From Dinochytrium kinnereticum (taxonomy: Eukaryota > Chytridiomycota > Chytridiomycetes > Chytridiales > Chytridiaceae), in the NCBI GenBank assembly GCA_027604005.1, contig JADGJT010000003.1, positions 74,836 through 138,835 of the forward strand: 64,000 bases of DNA, written 5' to 3'. Shown here in pieces: positions 34,337-45,864 of the stretch. Under the pieces are notes generated by a model. The model saw only the letters and a list, made by a program, of their open reading frames with translations. It had not been told where the DNA came from and made no database searches. Numbering within the stretch: the stretch's first letter is position 1; each line of letters starts with the position of its first letter. A program made the position numbers and the translations under genes.

Positions 34337-37167
34337 ATGCCTCCTCGCCTGCCAACGATCGCAGGTGCTATCCGTCTCAAGGTGCCAGCAACGGCCATCG
34401 CTGGAGACGTCGTCAAGGGCTGGCTCTACCTGACCCTCACTGAGCCTATCCACTCTACTGGCCCAATAGCATGCGATATCGTCGGACTGAGCCATGTCGG
34501 ATGGAACCTGGATCCCAACAATCCAGCGTCCTTCTCATTCCCGCCTGGAGAGTCAGGACTCCCGAGGGTTGAGTCTGAGACCGAGTTTTGGAGGCAGAGG
34601 ATTGATCTGGCCCCTCCCCAGGTTTGGCTTGAGTCTGGTTTTGATGAAGCTGATCGATTGGGTGTGCAGGAGTTTCAAGCTGGTGAACACGCCTACGAGA
34701 TCGCATTCCCTCTTCCGTTGGGCATGACCCCTTCATTTTTCCACACTGATCCTTTCACTGGCGAAAGTATGGCAGTTCGCTATGTTCTTGAAGGCAGTCT
34801 TCAAGGCCATGATGATGATCCTTTCCGCATCTCGGGAGCAATCTCCCCATCCATTCATCTGACACATCCACCATTACCCACTTCTGTTCTCTCCCCAATG
34901 CACTCTGCTCAAACTGCTAACAGGGTTGCGGTCAAAATCCATTGCAGAAGAGATAGGTGGCGGCCTGGAGCTTCCTCTACGGTGTTTGCCACCTGTAAGA
35001 ATATGTCCGAGCATCGATCCGTGAGGTTGTTGGCAGTTGAGGTCATTCAAAGGACTGGTTTGTGGACCTTTGCTGGTGTCGCTGCGGATCCCGGTTCGCC
35101 AATGACTCCGACTTTTGGACAATCGGCTCCTCTGTCAAGGGATTACACGCGTGTCGTGGCTAGGTTAGCAGCGTGATATATTTTTTTCCCCTGTTGAATG
35201 TTTCTTATGCGCTCTTCCGTCTATAGGGTTGACCTTCCCGCTATAGGGCCTTCTGATTCCCACTATACCGCCTGTAAGGTTACTCTTCCAGACGGTCTAC
35301 CCCCTACTATCTCTGCTCGCGGCATGGAGGTAGTCTACGAGGTATCTCTCGTAGCCGTAATTGGAGGTGAAGAGGGAGGTGCCGCTTCGCATCAGGGTGG
35401 AGTCCAGTCTGGGGGTGGTCTTGAAGTCCGATGCAGCAGTGAAGTAATTGTAGTAGCACCGTCCCAGGAACTCGATCCCTTGTCTGATGGATGGGATGAT
35501 ATTGACGAAGAAGCACTTGTAACTCAGCAGGTTGTCGAGGCGGCTGTTGCTCAAGTTAAGAGGATGGCGATTGAAACTCAGGCTGAATACGAGACAAGGG
35601 TTAAAGATGCCCAGGACGCGGCTATGAAGGCAATTGCAGAGGCTGAGATTAGAATTAAAGAGAAAGAGAGCGAGGCGGAGAGCAAGGTTAAGGCAACAGA
35701 ACAAGAGGCTGCTTTGAAGGTTAAGGCAAAGGAAGAGGAAGCAATGCTGCTTTTGAAGAAGAAGGAAGAAGAGTCGATGACCTTGCTTAAGAGGAAAGAG
35801 GAAGAGCAGGCCAAAGTGTTAAAAGAAAAAGATGCCGAGAAAAACTTAGTTGAGAGCAAGCTCAAAGCTAACGAGGAGGAGAGCGCCCGGAAACTTAAGG
35901 CTGCCCAAGAGGCTGCAGCTGCCGCCGCCGCCGCTACCGAGGCCGCTAAAAAGGCAAACTTAGCGGCCTTTTCTAAGCATCCAATACTTCCACCTTCTTC
36001 TGGAATCGGAGGTATCGGTGGGAAGATTTTGGAGTCCACAGGATTGATTTCCAACCGCGCCACACCTGTCCAAATGGACGCTGTGATCAAGGACTCTGCC
36101 TTCTATCAACTTTTCAAACTTTTCTATTTCGATCTCACTGGTGACCGGATTGAGGAGTTTAAAAAACTGGGACTGGTACCTGGAGTCGTGGTGTTTTCGA
36201 ATTCAGGTGCTGCTCTTAGGGTTTCGCGAAATGCGGTTCCGACTTTGTCTGTGTAAGTGGAAACTGCGTTTTTACTGTGTTTACACTACCTTTTATCATT
36301 TAGTTATGTATCGTTTGATGCTATGAGTTTGCTATTTCTTTTTATCTTTGGATATTAACACAATCTGCATGGCTGTAGATTCGATCTGAAAGAAGAGTCT
36401 CGATCCAAAGCCAGTCAATCACAAGAAGAGTATGTGGCCCGCCTGTCTCTCGGCCCTGGACGCTACTATATGGCAGTCTATGGGAACGCGAACCCCCTCG
36501 TCATGACACAGTTCACTCTCATGATTCGTAAAATGCCCCACACCCTAACTGTCGAGGCATTTGCGTCTATTTGGCGACCAATGGCCCCCAATTCAACTCC
36601 TAACTCTTTACCATGGGACGGATTAGTTTGCGGGAAAGACCTGGATGGGAAGCCTCTTTATGCAATTCGGACTCGGCTACCAGATGGCAGTGTTCGGATA
36701 GGCCACATGGGACGACACCTCAAGAATCCTGTTGTTGTTGGAAGCAACGGGAAGCCTTTGCAGGTCATTGGAATGGGCTACGAAGTACTTTTGCAAGTGC
36801 CTGGATTGAGATTTGTCGAGCAGTTACAAGAGGGTATTCCTCCTAATGCCGTTCCGGGTGGCTGTGAAGTTGACGGAAGGGCCTTATACGTTGCAAGGGC
36901 GACGGTGCAGGGCAAGAGTGTGAATATGCTTTCCAAGATGGTCATGCCCGGGGAGGCTGGCATTCATCTGAAGGGAGCACGGGTTATCGCGAAGGGAGGT
37001 TTGGGGATCTTGGTTGCTCCACTGGAAACGCAATCTGGTGTGATTCCGTTTGAGGTTGGTACACTGCGTGGTTTATGAATCACTGCTAACGCATCAATCT
37101 GCAGGTTCTGGTGTTCCAGACGGCAAACAGCGGCAGCAATCCGTTTGTCCCAAACTCCTCGAAGTGA
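34337..37167 (+). CDS. Arrestin-domain / coiled-coil / DM9-repeat fusion protein
   Basis: Four exons (34337-35163, 35227-36252, 36379-37054, 37105-37167) total 2592 nt and give 863 residues. Residues 1-~370 read as arrestin N and C domains: GDVVKGWLYLTL, HAYEIAFPLPLGMTPSFF, AVRYVLEGSL, then ACKVTLPDGLPPTI and EVVYEVSLVAVI. Residues ~385-525 are a highly charged Lys/Glu/Ala coiled coil ending in an alanine run. After an unassigned domain come tandem DM9 motifs (~695-845): GKDLDGKPLYAIRT, IGMGYEVLL, IPPNAVPGGCEVDGRALYVA. DM9 repeats occur in insect and mollusc lectin-like proteins that bind mannose-type glycans or respond to microbes. Arrestins are cytosolic adaptors for receptors. The combination is not one I know; function unknown. 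The first ATG is used because the frame opens with a TTG. Confidence 0.85.
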
Positions 37168-37793
37168 ATCTTGAATAACAATGTTTTCTTTACTGCGTGC
37201 CTATTGCAATTTGGGAAGGGTAGCGTCCTCATTCATTTCTCATCAGTGTCATCAGTTATGATTTCAGTGTCCTCTGTCTGCATCATCCTCGCTTGAAAGT
37301 AGAGAGATAGACGGAAACGGGGTTGGATCAAGTACAAGATAGATGAATGGACCAAGCGATCCAAAAACATCCCTAACAAAGTTCGCAGATGGTCCTTTTG
37401 CCGTGAAGCAAAATGCAGGCAGTGGCCATTTGACATTCACTTACTGTCACCATGGCCCAGACGTCGTCAGAAGGATAGGCGAAAGCGATAGCAAGGCTCA
37501 GTGTGTAATGAGGAACACTTCACGCAATGCACAAGCAAACACTTAGCGTTCCGTTTTGAGTTGATGTTTCGTCCGATTGGAGAATTTCAAGGTTCTCGAA
37601 GCCTCCAGCCAGGCATGACAAACTGATCTGGAAGCGACACAGCTCACGCATCTCGCCTGATTCCCACCACATTCGCTGTGCATTGATAGTCTGTTCGTCC
37701 TTACCAGCTTGACCGTCTTCAACCTCTCTTTCGCTGCATTCGTTCGTGGCGGATCGATCGGATTGACAAGCACGTCACAGTCTTTCAGGCAAG
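37168..37793. other. Intergenic region
   Basis: 3' flank of the arrestin fusion gene and promoter of the polyphosphatase gene. Open frames on both strands near 37.5-37.9 kb show no protein character. Confidence 0.5.
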
Positions 37794-39773
37794 ATGTTGA
37801 GACTCCAACAGTTATGGTATGCGCTGTCGGCCATGGCGCTCGGCGTATTCTCTGCTCCGTCAAGGAGCACTCCCCAGCCGACCGACGGGTCGATCGTCCG
37901 CTTTCGTGAGTAACGTGCTGCATCCAATCTCAAACTTATGCAGTCAACAGTCCACGTCACAGACTTTCATATGGACCCATTCTATAACCCGAAAAGTGAC
38001 GCCGAGTCAAGGTGTCATGGCAAATCTCTCTCAAATCCTCGTCCCATACCAGCATACTACGGCATGCCGTCCTCTGGATGCGACTCTCCTGCGCTGCTGA
38101 TTAATGAGACCTTAAAGTTCATTAGAGATGACTTGACTTTTCAAACCAACGGAAAGAGGCATAAGTCGAGATATGGGAGGACTATGAAAGGGGTGGATGA
38201 ATTGGCATTTGTTCTTTGGACGGGCGACTCGTCGCGGCACGACCGTGATGATGATATGCCAAAGACGGAGATCGAGGTTTTCGAGTAAGTTTCTCGTGCT
38301 TCTGGATCGTAATTTATTGTAGTTGTTGTTTACCATTTTGATCTCGTCCCCAGACAAAACGCCTATGTCGTCGGTGAACTACTTGCGACCTTCGATCCAA
38401 TCACAACTCCCATCATCCCCGCCATTGGTAACTGGGACTGCTTCCCAGCCGGGGACCTCCCCTCCGTCCCCAATGACACAACTTTCCAAAAGCTCTGGAC
38501 TCTTTGGAGCCCTTTCTTTCCCTCGTCGGACCCGGAAACAAGTGTTGCTAAGGAGACCTTCTTAACGGGTGGCTTCTTCACGAAAACTCTTGTTAAAGAT
38601 CGCCTCTCTGCCATATCCATAAACACGTTATCGTTCTTCGAAAGTAATAGTGCTCTTGAGGGTGATTGTGCAGCGTTTGAAGTGCCTCACCCCAGAGTTA
38701 ACTCTTTGATCAGCGATTCTATCGTGCAGCATGTTGAGGAAAGGAAACGGAAGGGGGAGATGCCACATCCTGGAGATGTTCAGATAGTCTGGCTGGAGGA
38801 ACAGCTATTGAAGGCTAGAAGCCAAGTTAAAAAGGTTATTGTGATCGGACACGTGCCTCCAGTCACGCCAGAGGAGACTCTATTTCTTCCGAATTGTTTA
38901 GACTGGTTTACCTACCTCTGGGGCGAGTTTTCGGACGTGATTGTGTTTCAGTATTATGGACATATTAACCGAGATATTTTGCATTTGCTATTGGTGGGTC
39001 TTTTATTTTTATTTTGTCCTGACGGTTGCTGTCGCTTTCTAGCATCTCCTGATCCTAATTTTGTCCACTTCATTTTCACACGGTTCTATCCTCCATAAAA
39101 CTGATCTAATTATTGTACTTAAAAATAGGCACGTCGAATACCTGGCGATAAACCGGATCGCGACCAAGTAAATCCTTATCATGTACACAGCCTTACCCCA
39201 GATACTCTCGAAGACCTGAACTTGAATGAGTTTACAATAGCCTCACTTTCTGCAACGTCCGCCTCGATCGTACCTGCCTTCAACCCTGGTTTCCGTACTG
39301 GTTCTATTCTGGTCACGAATAACTCTATCACCATGCTAGATCAGTCAACATTCTTCGCGGATGTCGAGAAGGCGAGCAAGAGAAGAGAACGCTCACAAAA
39401 CAGTGGTCCTTTTCTCAACTACCTTGCTTCTTGTTCTAGCAAGGACGATTTTGGGATAAGCGCGTTGGTTGGGGAGGATGTTGAACGGTGGATTTTGGAT
39501 TTAAGGACGTTATCCTCCCAGTCTTCTTCCCCACTGGGTAAGAAGGAGCTTGAGAGGGCTGTCCGTAAATACGCTAAATGCATGGCCATTTCATTGCATG
39601 AGGTTAAGGAAGAGACGACTGGTATTGATGTTAGAGCCTTTTTCTGGGCTTCTCTGACTGGAGGCGCATTCGTGTCTTTCGGGATGCTAATTGGGGGGAT
39701 TTTGAGAGTACCTTGGTCACATCTTCAAAGCGCGAAGCCAGAGAGAAAACCTCTGCTGCATTTTACCCCCTGA
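37794..39773 (+). CDS. PPN1: Endopolyphosphatase, Ppn1-like metallophosphatase
   Basis: Four exons (37794-37905, 37951-38284, 38354-38993, 39129-39773; 1731 nt) give 576 residues. A hydrophobic N-terminus (LWYALSAMALGVFSA) is a signal peptide or signal anchor. The calcineurin-like metallophosphatase motifs are complete: LHVTDFHMD, VLWTGDSSRHD, AIGNWDCFP, VIGHVPP and YYGHINRD. The first motif is created at the 45-nt first intron. A second hydrophobic stretch near the C-terminus (FWASLTGGAFVSFGMLIGGIL) could span a membrane. Yeast Ppn1 cleaves long-chain polyphosphate in the vacuole; the shared GNWD and GHVPP motifs suggest the same reaction, while acid-sphingomyelinase-like phosphodiesterases are the closest alternative. 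Confidence 0.85.
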
Positions 39774-39896
39774 AATATGTGTGTGCTTCCAATCAGAAGG
39801 ATTTTTCTAGGAACATTGCGGTGGTGCTGGACACTCATTTGCGGGTGCGATTGGCTGGACATTTGGCTCGGCTTAATACTGATCAGCATTTGCGTG

Positions 39897-39902
39897 AATA
39901 AA
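39897..39902 (+). terminator. Candidate polyadenylation signal AATAAA
   Basis: AATAAA 124 bp after the PPN1-like stop codon, followed by a T-rich stretch. It also overlaps the last 120 bp before the convergent cyclase gene's 3' end. Confidence 0.4.
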
Positions 39903-40024
39903 GTGCTTTCTTTTTTTGCTTTTCCTTTTGGCTTAATTGTGTAATTAATTATAGAAACCTGATGTAAAAGAAAAAGGTTTTAAAATTCAATTTTATGTAG
40001 TTGAACAGGTGTCAATAAATTCAT

Positions 40025-43000
40025 TCACGTAGCTCTTTCATTGACAGTAATCAAAAGACGCCCCTCTGCCCACCTCTCAAGGAGCACCCACCCCATTTTC
40101 CTAAACATTGATGCAGCCCTGGTCGAGTATCGTCGACTTTCGTCCTTGTTTCCGCTCAGGAGTCCAACAATTGCACAAATCACGGCCCCCAATCCAGCAA
40201 GGTCCCCGCCCTCACTAAATCGACCGTGATTCTCCCTGTTTCTCAAAACACTTTTGAACCACTTTACCGCTAAGGCTCCATTACCAACCGCATGCTTAGC
40301 AGCGGCCTCTGAAAACTGATGGGCATATAGGCCAAAGTGCAGGAAATTGGTTCGTGCGAACGCTTTCCGTGAATCAAGTAGGGCTGTTACTAGAGATTCT
40401 GATAATGGGGTATCGTTGTGCGAACGTATGGCGCATACACAGATCAATAGTAACAAGGATACAAAGAACGCTCTGATCGGATTAGTCTCAACCACTGTGC
40501 CAGCGATATCAACTGCCAACGAAGTAATTTCAAGCGAGAAAAGGTCTGAAGAATAGGTATCGACATGCAGTAAAGTTTGCATAAGCTTGGGAATTGATGG
40601 CATCGCACCAAGTAAGAAAGCAGTACTCTTCGGAATCTTGGGTAGAAGTTCAAGGAAAAGCTCGTTTAATACCTCGAATGCCTGGAGCTTTGATAGAAAC
40701 CAACACTCAAATTGCAGAATGGTGACAAACGTCATGCTCCATGCTGGACCTTTTTGCAGCAATTCTCGAATTAGACTCAAGTTTTCGCTAGTTCTATCCC
40801 TAATGACACCCATGAGGAAGTTCCCGTAGAATGACCAGGCTTTCGCTTTCACGATTTCTGAGCCAGTTCGTCGAAGTGTCCAGAATATACTAGTGAACGC
40901 AAAAACGTCAAGGCTCTCCTTGGGATCCATAAGATAATTTAATGTGTTGATGGCGTACGCGCCAAAATGGGACGCGTCTCTATCTTCAACTTGTCTCCAC
41001 AATCCCTTACACTTTAAGACCAGTATCTTGCCGAACTTTGCGCCAGCTCTTGATCTCGAGAGAATATATGACGTGAGGGCCATAGCATGAAACCAGAGCC
41101 CAGGATTTGTTTGGCATCTTTCTATTGAAACTGCAAGAGTTGTTACGAGCAAGTTGACGGTGATCTCTGGCTCAATCGTGGGGTCATATATGGAGATAAC
41201 GATTAAGCTTGTAAACGCAGCTCTCAAGATTTCATAGCGTCTTGTAGCCCATCGGGTTGGCTGAGCTTTAGATACATTGACAGTACCTCCTCGGGTCCGA
41301 ATCCATAAGCCGAAGAATTTAATCATGGTTTTTAACGTCATGGATTTCGCTTGCTTAGCTGTTTGAGGCCATGGTATACTACAGTATTTAAGAGCTTGAA
41401 TACCGAATTTATAAGAAGTCTGAAGGGGTAATATGTTGATAGAACACCATGCCAACTTAGCAAGGGCCTCAGCTTTGAGCTGGGGATCGATGGCCTTCAT
41501 TATAGTTTGGTTTGAGTCACTTTCGTTAATAAATTGCATCACATCCGCCAGAATTCGGGTCGCCTCAATCAATAAACCATCATCCATCAAAATAATCCTT
41601 AGTTAATGTTAGCAGACCAGTATAAACGGATGAGAAAGATTGGGCAGCAATTCGTACCCAAACTCCATATTTTTGATTAGCAGCCTTCGGATATCGCCAG
41701 ACCTCCAGTAGTGGTAACACATTAATGGCATAGTCAGCTTGTAGTCCGCCTCCGATGCATTTTCACATTTCTCGGCCATTTGAAGGTGCATCTTCTGCCT
41801 TTCTGCCAATGCGATGCTTTCATAAATTGCATTTCTGATAGTGATATGACGAAATGATACTTTCTCATAATTCGATGTAGAATGTTCTTCGATCGTTAGA
41901 AAATCATATTTGTCGTCCGATCGTATCGAACTGCGTATGTCAGCGACGGTCAATGCGGTGTCATTTAGAAGAAACAGAACATCAACAATAGAAAAGTAAT
42001 GGCCCAGGACTGATGAGACTTTAAGAATTGTTTGGAAGAATACGTTAAGCCTTACAAAAGTCGATAAGTATTAGTTCTTAACAAGTTGAACGCCCACGAA
42101 AAAAACTCACCGGTCAAACTGAGTTATCGTCACGGACTCAACTGTTTTTGACAAAATGCTCTCAAAAGATGAATTTAAATGACCATTGTTCCAGCCTCGT
42201 GTGAACTCGTCTCGATTTTTTACCATGTATGATACTAAGGTATCGACCTGCAGTAGATTCCCCGAAGTTTTTTGGAAGATAGCTGTGTAGGCGGTTAGCC
42301 ATGCGCATATAGGCTTTACTTACTCTGAACAATCCCAGGATCCACATTACTGGTTGAAAAACATCGAAGCTTTCAAGGAAGATAAATTTACCACGTTTCC
42401 ACTTAGATTGAACTTTATTGTGCTTAAAGCGCCACTCACCAGATATTCCTTAATCTCTTGTTGAGAAAGTCCCGATAGCTCGAATTTATCATCAAAGTTG
42501 ATGTGAGAAAAAAAAGAATCGCTTCCTAGGGGCCTTGAGAACATAACAAGACAAATCTGTCACAGTATTAATACGTATTAATGTCGCCCATCTCACATTT
42601 TCTGATGATTGTGCCACGTTTTGAATAGTTTCTATTGAGCTTGGATCAATCCACTTTACATAAAAAAAATGTTTGATATTATAATTAGCGATAACTTCAA
42701 ACTTATTTCCTAATAACATTTAAAAGAAAGGAAAAAGCCATGCACCTGAGTATCGTCCAAACAAATAACAATGGATTGACAAGAGAGCAAGTACTGAAGA
42801 ATAGCCCCGAATATAGAAACAAGAATGGGTCTCTGAGAGTCCCTCTTGGTGTGATCATCGGATAAGCCGATAGCTTTTCCAGGCATCATCCATTCAATAA
42901 GTAGAGGAAGATAAGTTGAATCCTCCCCAACTCGGCCGAGTAGATCATTCATACAGTTTTTAAGAGAATTTATATCGTTAGGATCCTTCAGACCTTCATA

Positions 43001-45619
43001 GATCTGAAAAAGATTTAAGAGAATGTTCCTGAGAATGCAAAAAGGTCTATTGGGAGTTATATGCCTGTATACGTATCATGCCCAACTGCCTATACCTATT
43101 TTGATCCATTTCGCTCCCTAAAATGCGAAAAATTTTGTGAGATTTAGAATAATAAAAAACCAGTACCTTGAGCTAAGCTAAATATGGAGAAAGTATCAAT
43201 GTAAAAAAAATAGTACATATATATAAAATAAAAAACATATAATATTAAGTCATCACATTATTGAGAAACCGACTTAGCTGCTTCAAGCCAACGCGCATAA
43301 CAATTAACAATATTGGAAACTCACCAAAATAAAGCCGAGGACTCCAATACATGTTTCTGAAAAAAGCCCAAAAGACTGGTTTTCCCCATGCCGCTGGGTC
43401 CATGCACTAGTGCAATATATTTCGAAGCTTTCCTCTCCATCCAATTGCGAAACCCTTTCTTTAATCCAATCCACTGATATTGATTTCCAAGCAGATCCTT
43501 GCGATTAGTCTTAGATTTTGCCGAAAAAGGTTCTTCTGCTTGAATACCCCATAATTTAAGGGCCGTATCTTTTCCCTTTATCTTCCAGGTCGTCAATGCA
43601 CCTGTAAATCTAGCACTAAAGAAATATACTAACCATTACTTCGCCTAATTCCAAGCATTCACAGTCATTCTTCACCAGTTCATGCATTTTTGGCTCAATA
43701 ATTATTTGACATTTTCCCGTATCAAACTGCAAAAGCCTGGCTGCTGTGTTGAAGACCTCCCCTAAAAAAACAAGTTAATCATCATAATTACAAAACCAAA
43801 CCTAGTAATCCAGCTTCTTTTCTTTCCGCCGTTCCCAACGTTGTAAATAGTACGTCTCCAGTCGCTATAGCCACTATAAGTCTATCACCATCTTGTGTAT
43901 CCCGAAACGCCTTTAAGAATTCACTAGCAGCACTAACTGCATATATACCACATTTCTCTTGGGCAAAAGGCTATAACCTTATAAGATTCATAATAGCGCG
44001 TGATGCTTACAGGAAGCCCAAAGCATGCTAAAAGGCTACATCCTTTGTCATCAACTTTCACGGGACAAATGAGTTAAAATTGAAAAGTATCAACCAAATT
44101 TCAAGGCTTGAAAAAATTCATATCTTGTAGCGTTTGGGTGAAAAATGGTTTATTGCCAAAAGGGGTTAAATCCCTTACCGGATAATTGCTGAAATACGCC
44201 GCCAAATTCCTTCAACTTTTTTAAAAAGATAACAGTAACATCCTGAAGGAATTGAATAGAAGGCACTTTCAAAGCTTTCACAAAGATGACGCTCAAAGTC
44301 CGATATTCACTTTCGAATCTGATCCCTGTCAAACCTCGCACAGTTGAGCCATCCACGTAATCCACTGACCCCATTATACGAAAAAGTAAAGACTGGTTTA
44401 TAAATAGCTTCAGAATGGCATGATTAAGAGATGTATCAAATATGACTGATGTCGCCTTTAGGTTAACTAAAGGTTGCTCCCTTCTTGAACGCATCTCATA
44501 AACATCCTCGCTAGCATTTAAAATCACGTCGCCCGATCTGGTTCGTTTGGATCGAGCTAGAAATGGTATATAGCTGACAACAGATGCCGAGAGTCCAAGT
44601 TGACCTTTAGTGAAAGCATATAGCGTCAAACAAAAAAATTGTGTAAGGCCTCTACCAGCTTTGGTCACATCCAAAAGTACACCAAGATCGCGGAAGCATT
44701 CCCCCATCACAAAATAATCCAATCTATCCGTAAGAGAGCCAACCACTACCCGCGATGCAATACCACAAGTCGCAGCTATGTGAAGCCCGAGAGCAATGCT
44801 TCTCCCTCGCGATTCCGTTGTGGCTAACCGTGACGTAGAGGCTACAGATGATTTCTGACATGATCTATCAGGTGACATGTGAACGGCATTCGCCCAACGT
44901 CTGACATCGATCTCATAGGACTTCAAATCGCAAATGATTTGTGAGCAACAATCGACAGCACTTTGAACAACTGAAGCATTGGATTCGGAAGTGTGGGAAG
45001 CCGAGAAGGTCACCAAAATCGCGTCGCCTTTTTAGCTAGGCTTAGAACTTTTTACCTTGTCTGTGCTATATCTACCTAAAAACTGAGATGGCCATAGTTA
45101 GAAACGTTAATGAATCAACTTGGCTTACCTTTACTACATCCCCTCCATGATTCAGTACAACTGACACAATCTTCAGACCGTGATGTCAGAAGTTCTAAGG
45201 GGTATATATGAATCACAAATACCTTTGCCAAATACTCTCCTACGGCCTCACTTAAGAGCTCTGATGAGACTTTACCAAGAGTCTCTGACTTTTGATCGAA
45301 TGATTCCAATTTAGATACTTACTAAATACATGAAGAAAAAAACATCATGGTTGGGAGATGCCTTTACTTACAAAATAGGAAGTGATGCTGCTGTAGCCAG
45401 TAATATCTATAATTGCCTGAGAACGAATTAGCACAAAAATAGCGTGCGAGTGAGCTGCCTATGCTAAGCACCAATGAAAATCCTTACTATGGCCATAAAT
45501 TCCTCAAGAATATAGGGTTGCCCACCACTGAGGCATGTCGACATTGCTGTGCGGCTCTCATCCTTCGACAAAAGTTGATGCACATACTTGGCAACATGTG
45601 CTGTGAGCCCCAACACCAT
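40025..45619 (-). CDS. Soluble adenylyl cyclase, ADCY10-like (two cyclase domains, AAA ATPase, helical repeats)
   Basis: Many short exons on the minus strand. C1 domain: AHVAKYVHQLL, then IIDITGYSSITSYF (first metal Asp) at 45368-45416, LLSEAVGEYLAK, IVSVVLNHGGDVVK, then FLG from a 7-nt exon at 45076-45082, and DAILVTF (second metal Asp). VVVGSLTDRLDYFVMGECF follows. C2 domain: RTLSVIFVKAL, LKEFGGVFQQLS, then near 43.8-44.1 kb KGCSLLACFGLP, VAIATGDVLFTTLG and VFNTAARLLQ. Next comes an AAA/STAND ATPase: VHGPSGMGKTSLLG (P-loop) and IVICLDDTQ (Walker B). The last 2 kb is helical, TPR-like. This order is that of mammalian ADCY10, activated by bicarbonate and calcium. The start given is the first ATG in frame with the C1 domain; exons further upstream may exist. 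Confidence 0.85.
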
Positions 45620-45864
45620 CAGGAGTTGGTCTTGGAGTGCGGATAGATGCAAGTAGGATCCACGGCTTTGGCAAGATTCCCAGTAAATCGCTAGCCGTTA
45701 CAAGCCAATTATTGAAGATCTTACTTGAACAGCTGTGCATCTAGGACATACTAGTTCTCTGCATTCTGCGTGTTTGTAATATAATGTTTTGGCTAGTTGC
45801 ATAATCACTTCTGTGATTTACGGTAAGCACCTCATCATGACGCAGAACTTTCTCCGAAATGCTT

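Noticed and set aside
45640..45860. Possible extra N-terminal cyclase exon with a CRELVCPRC cysteine motif
   Set aside because: No splice pair joined it in frame to the C1 exon with a reasonable intron length, so it was left out of the model.
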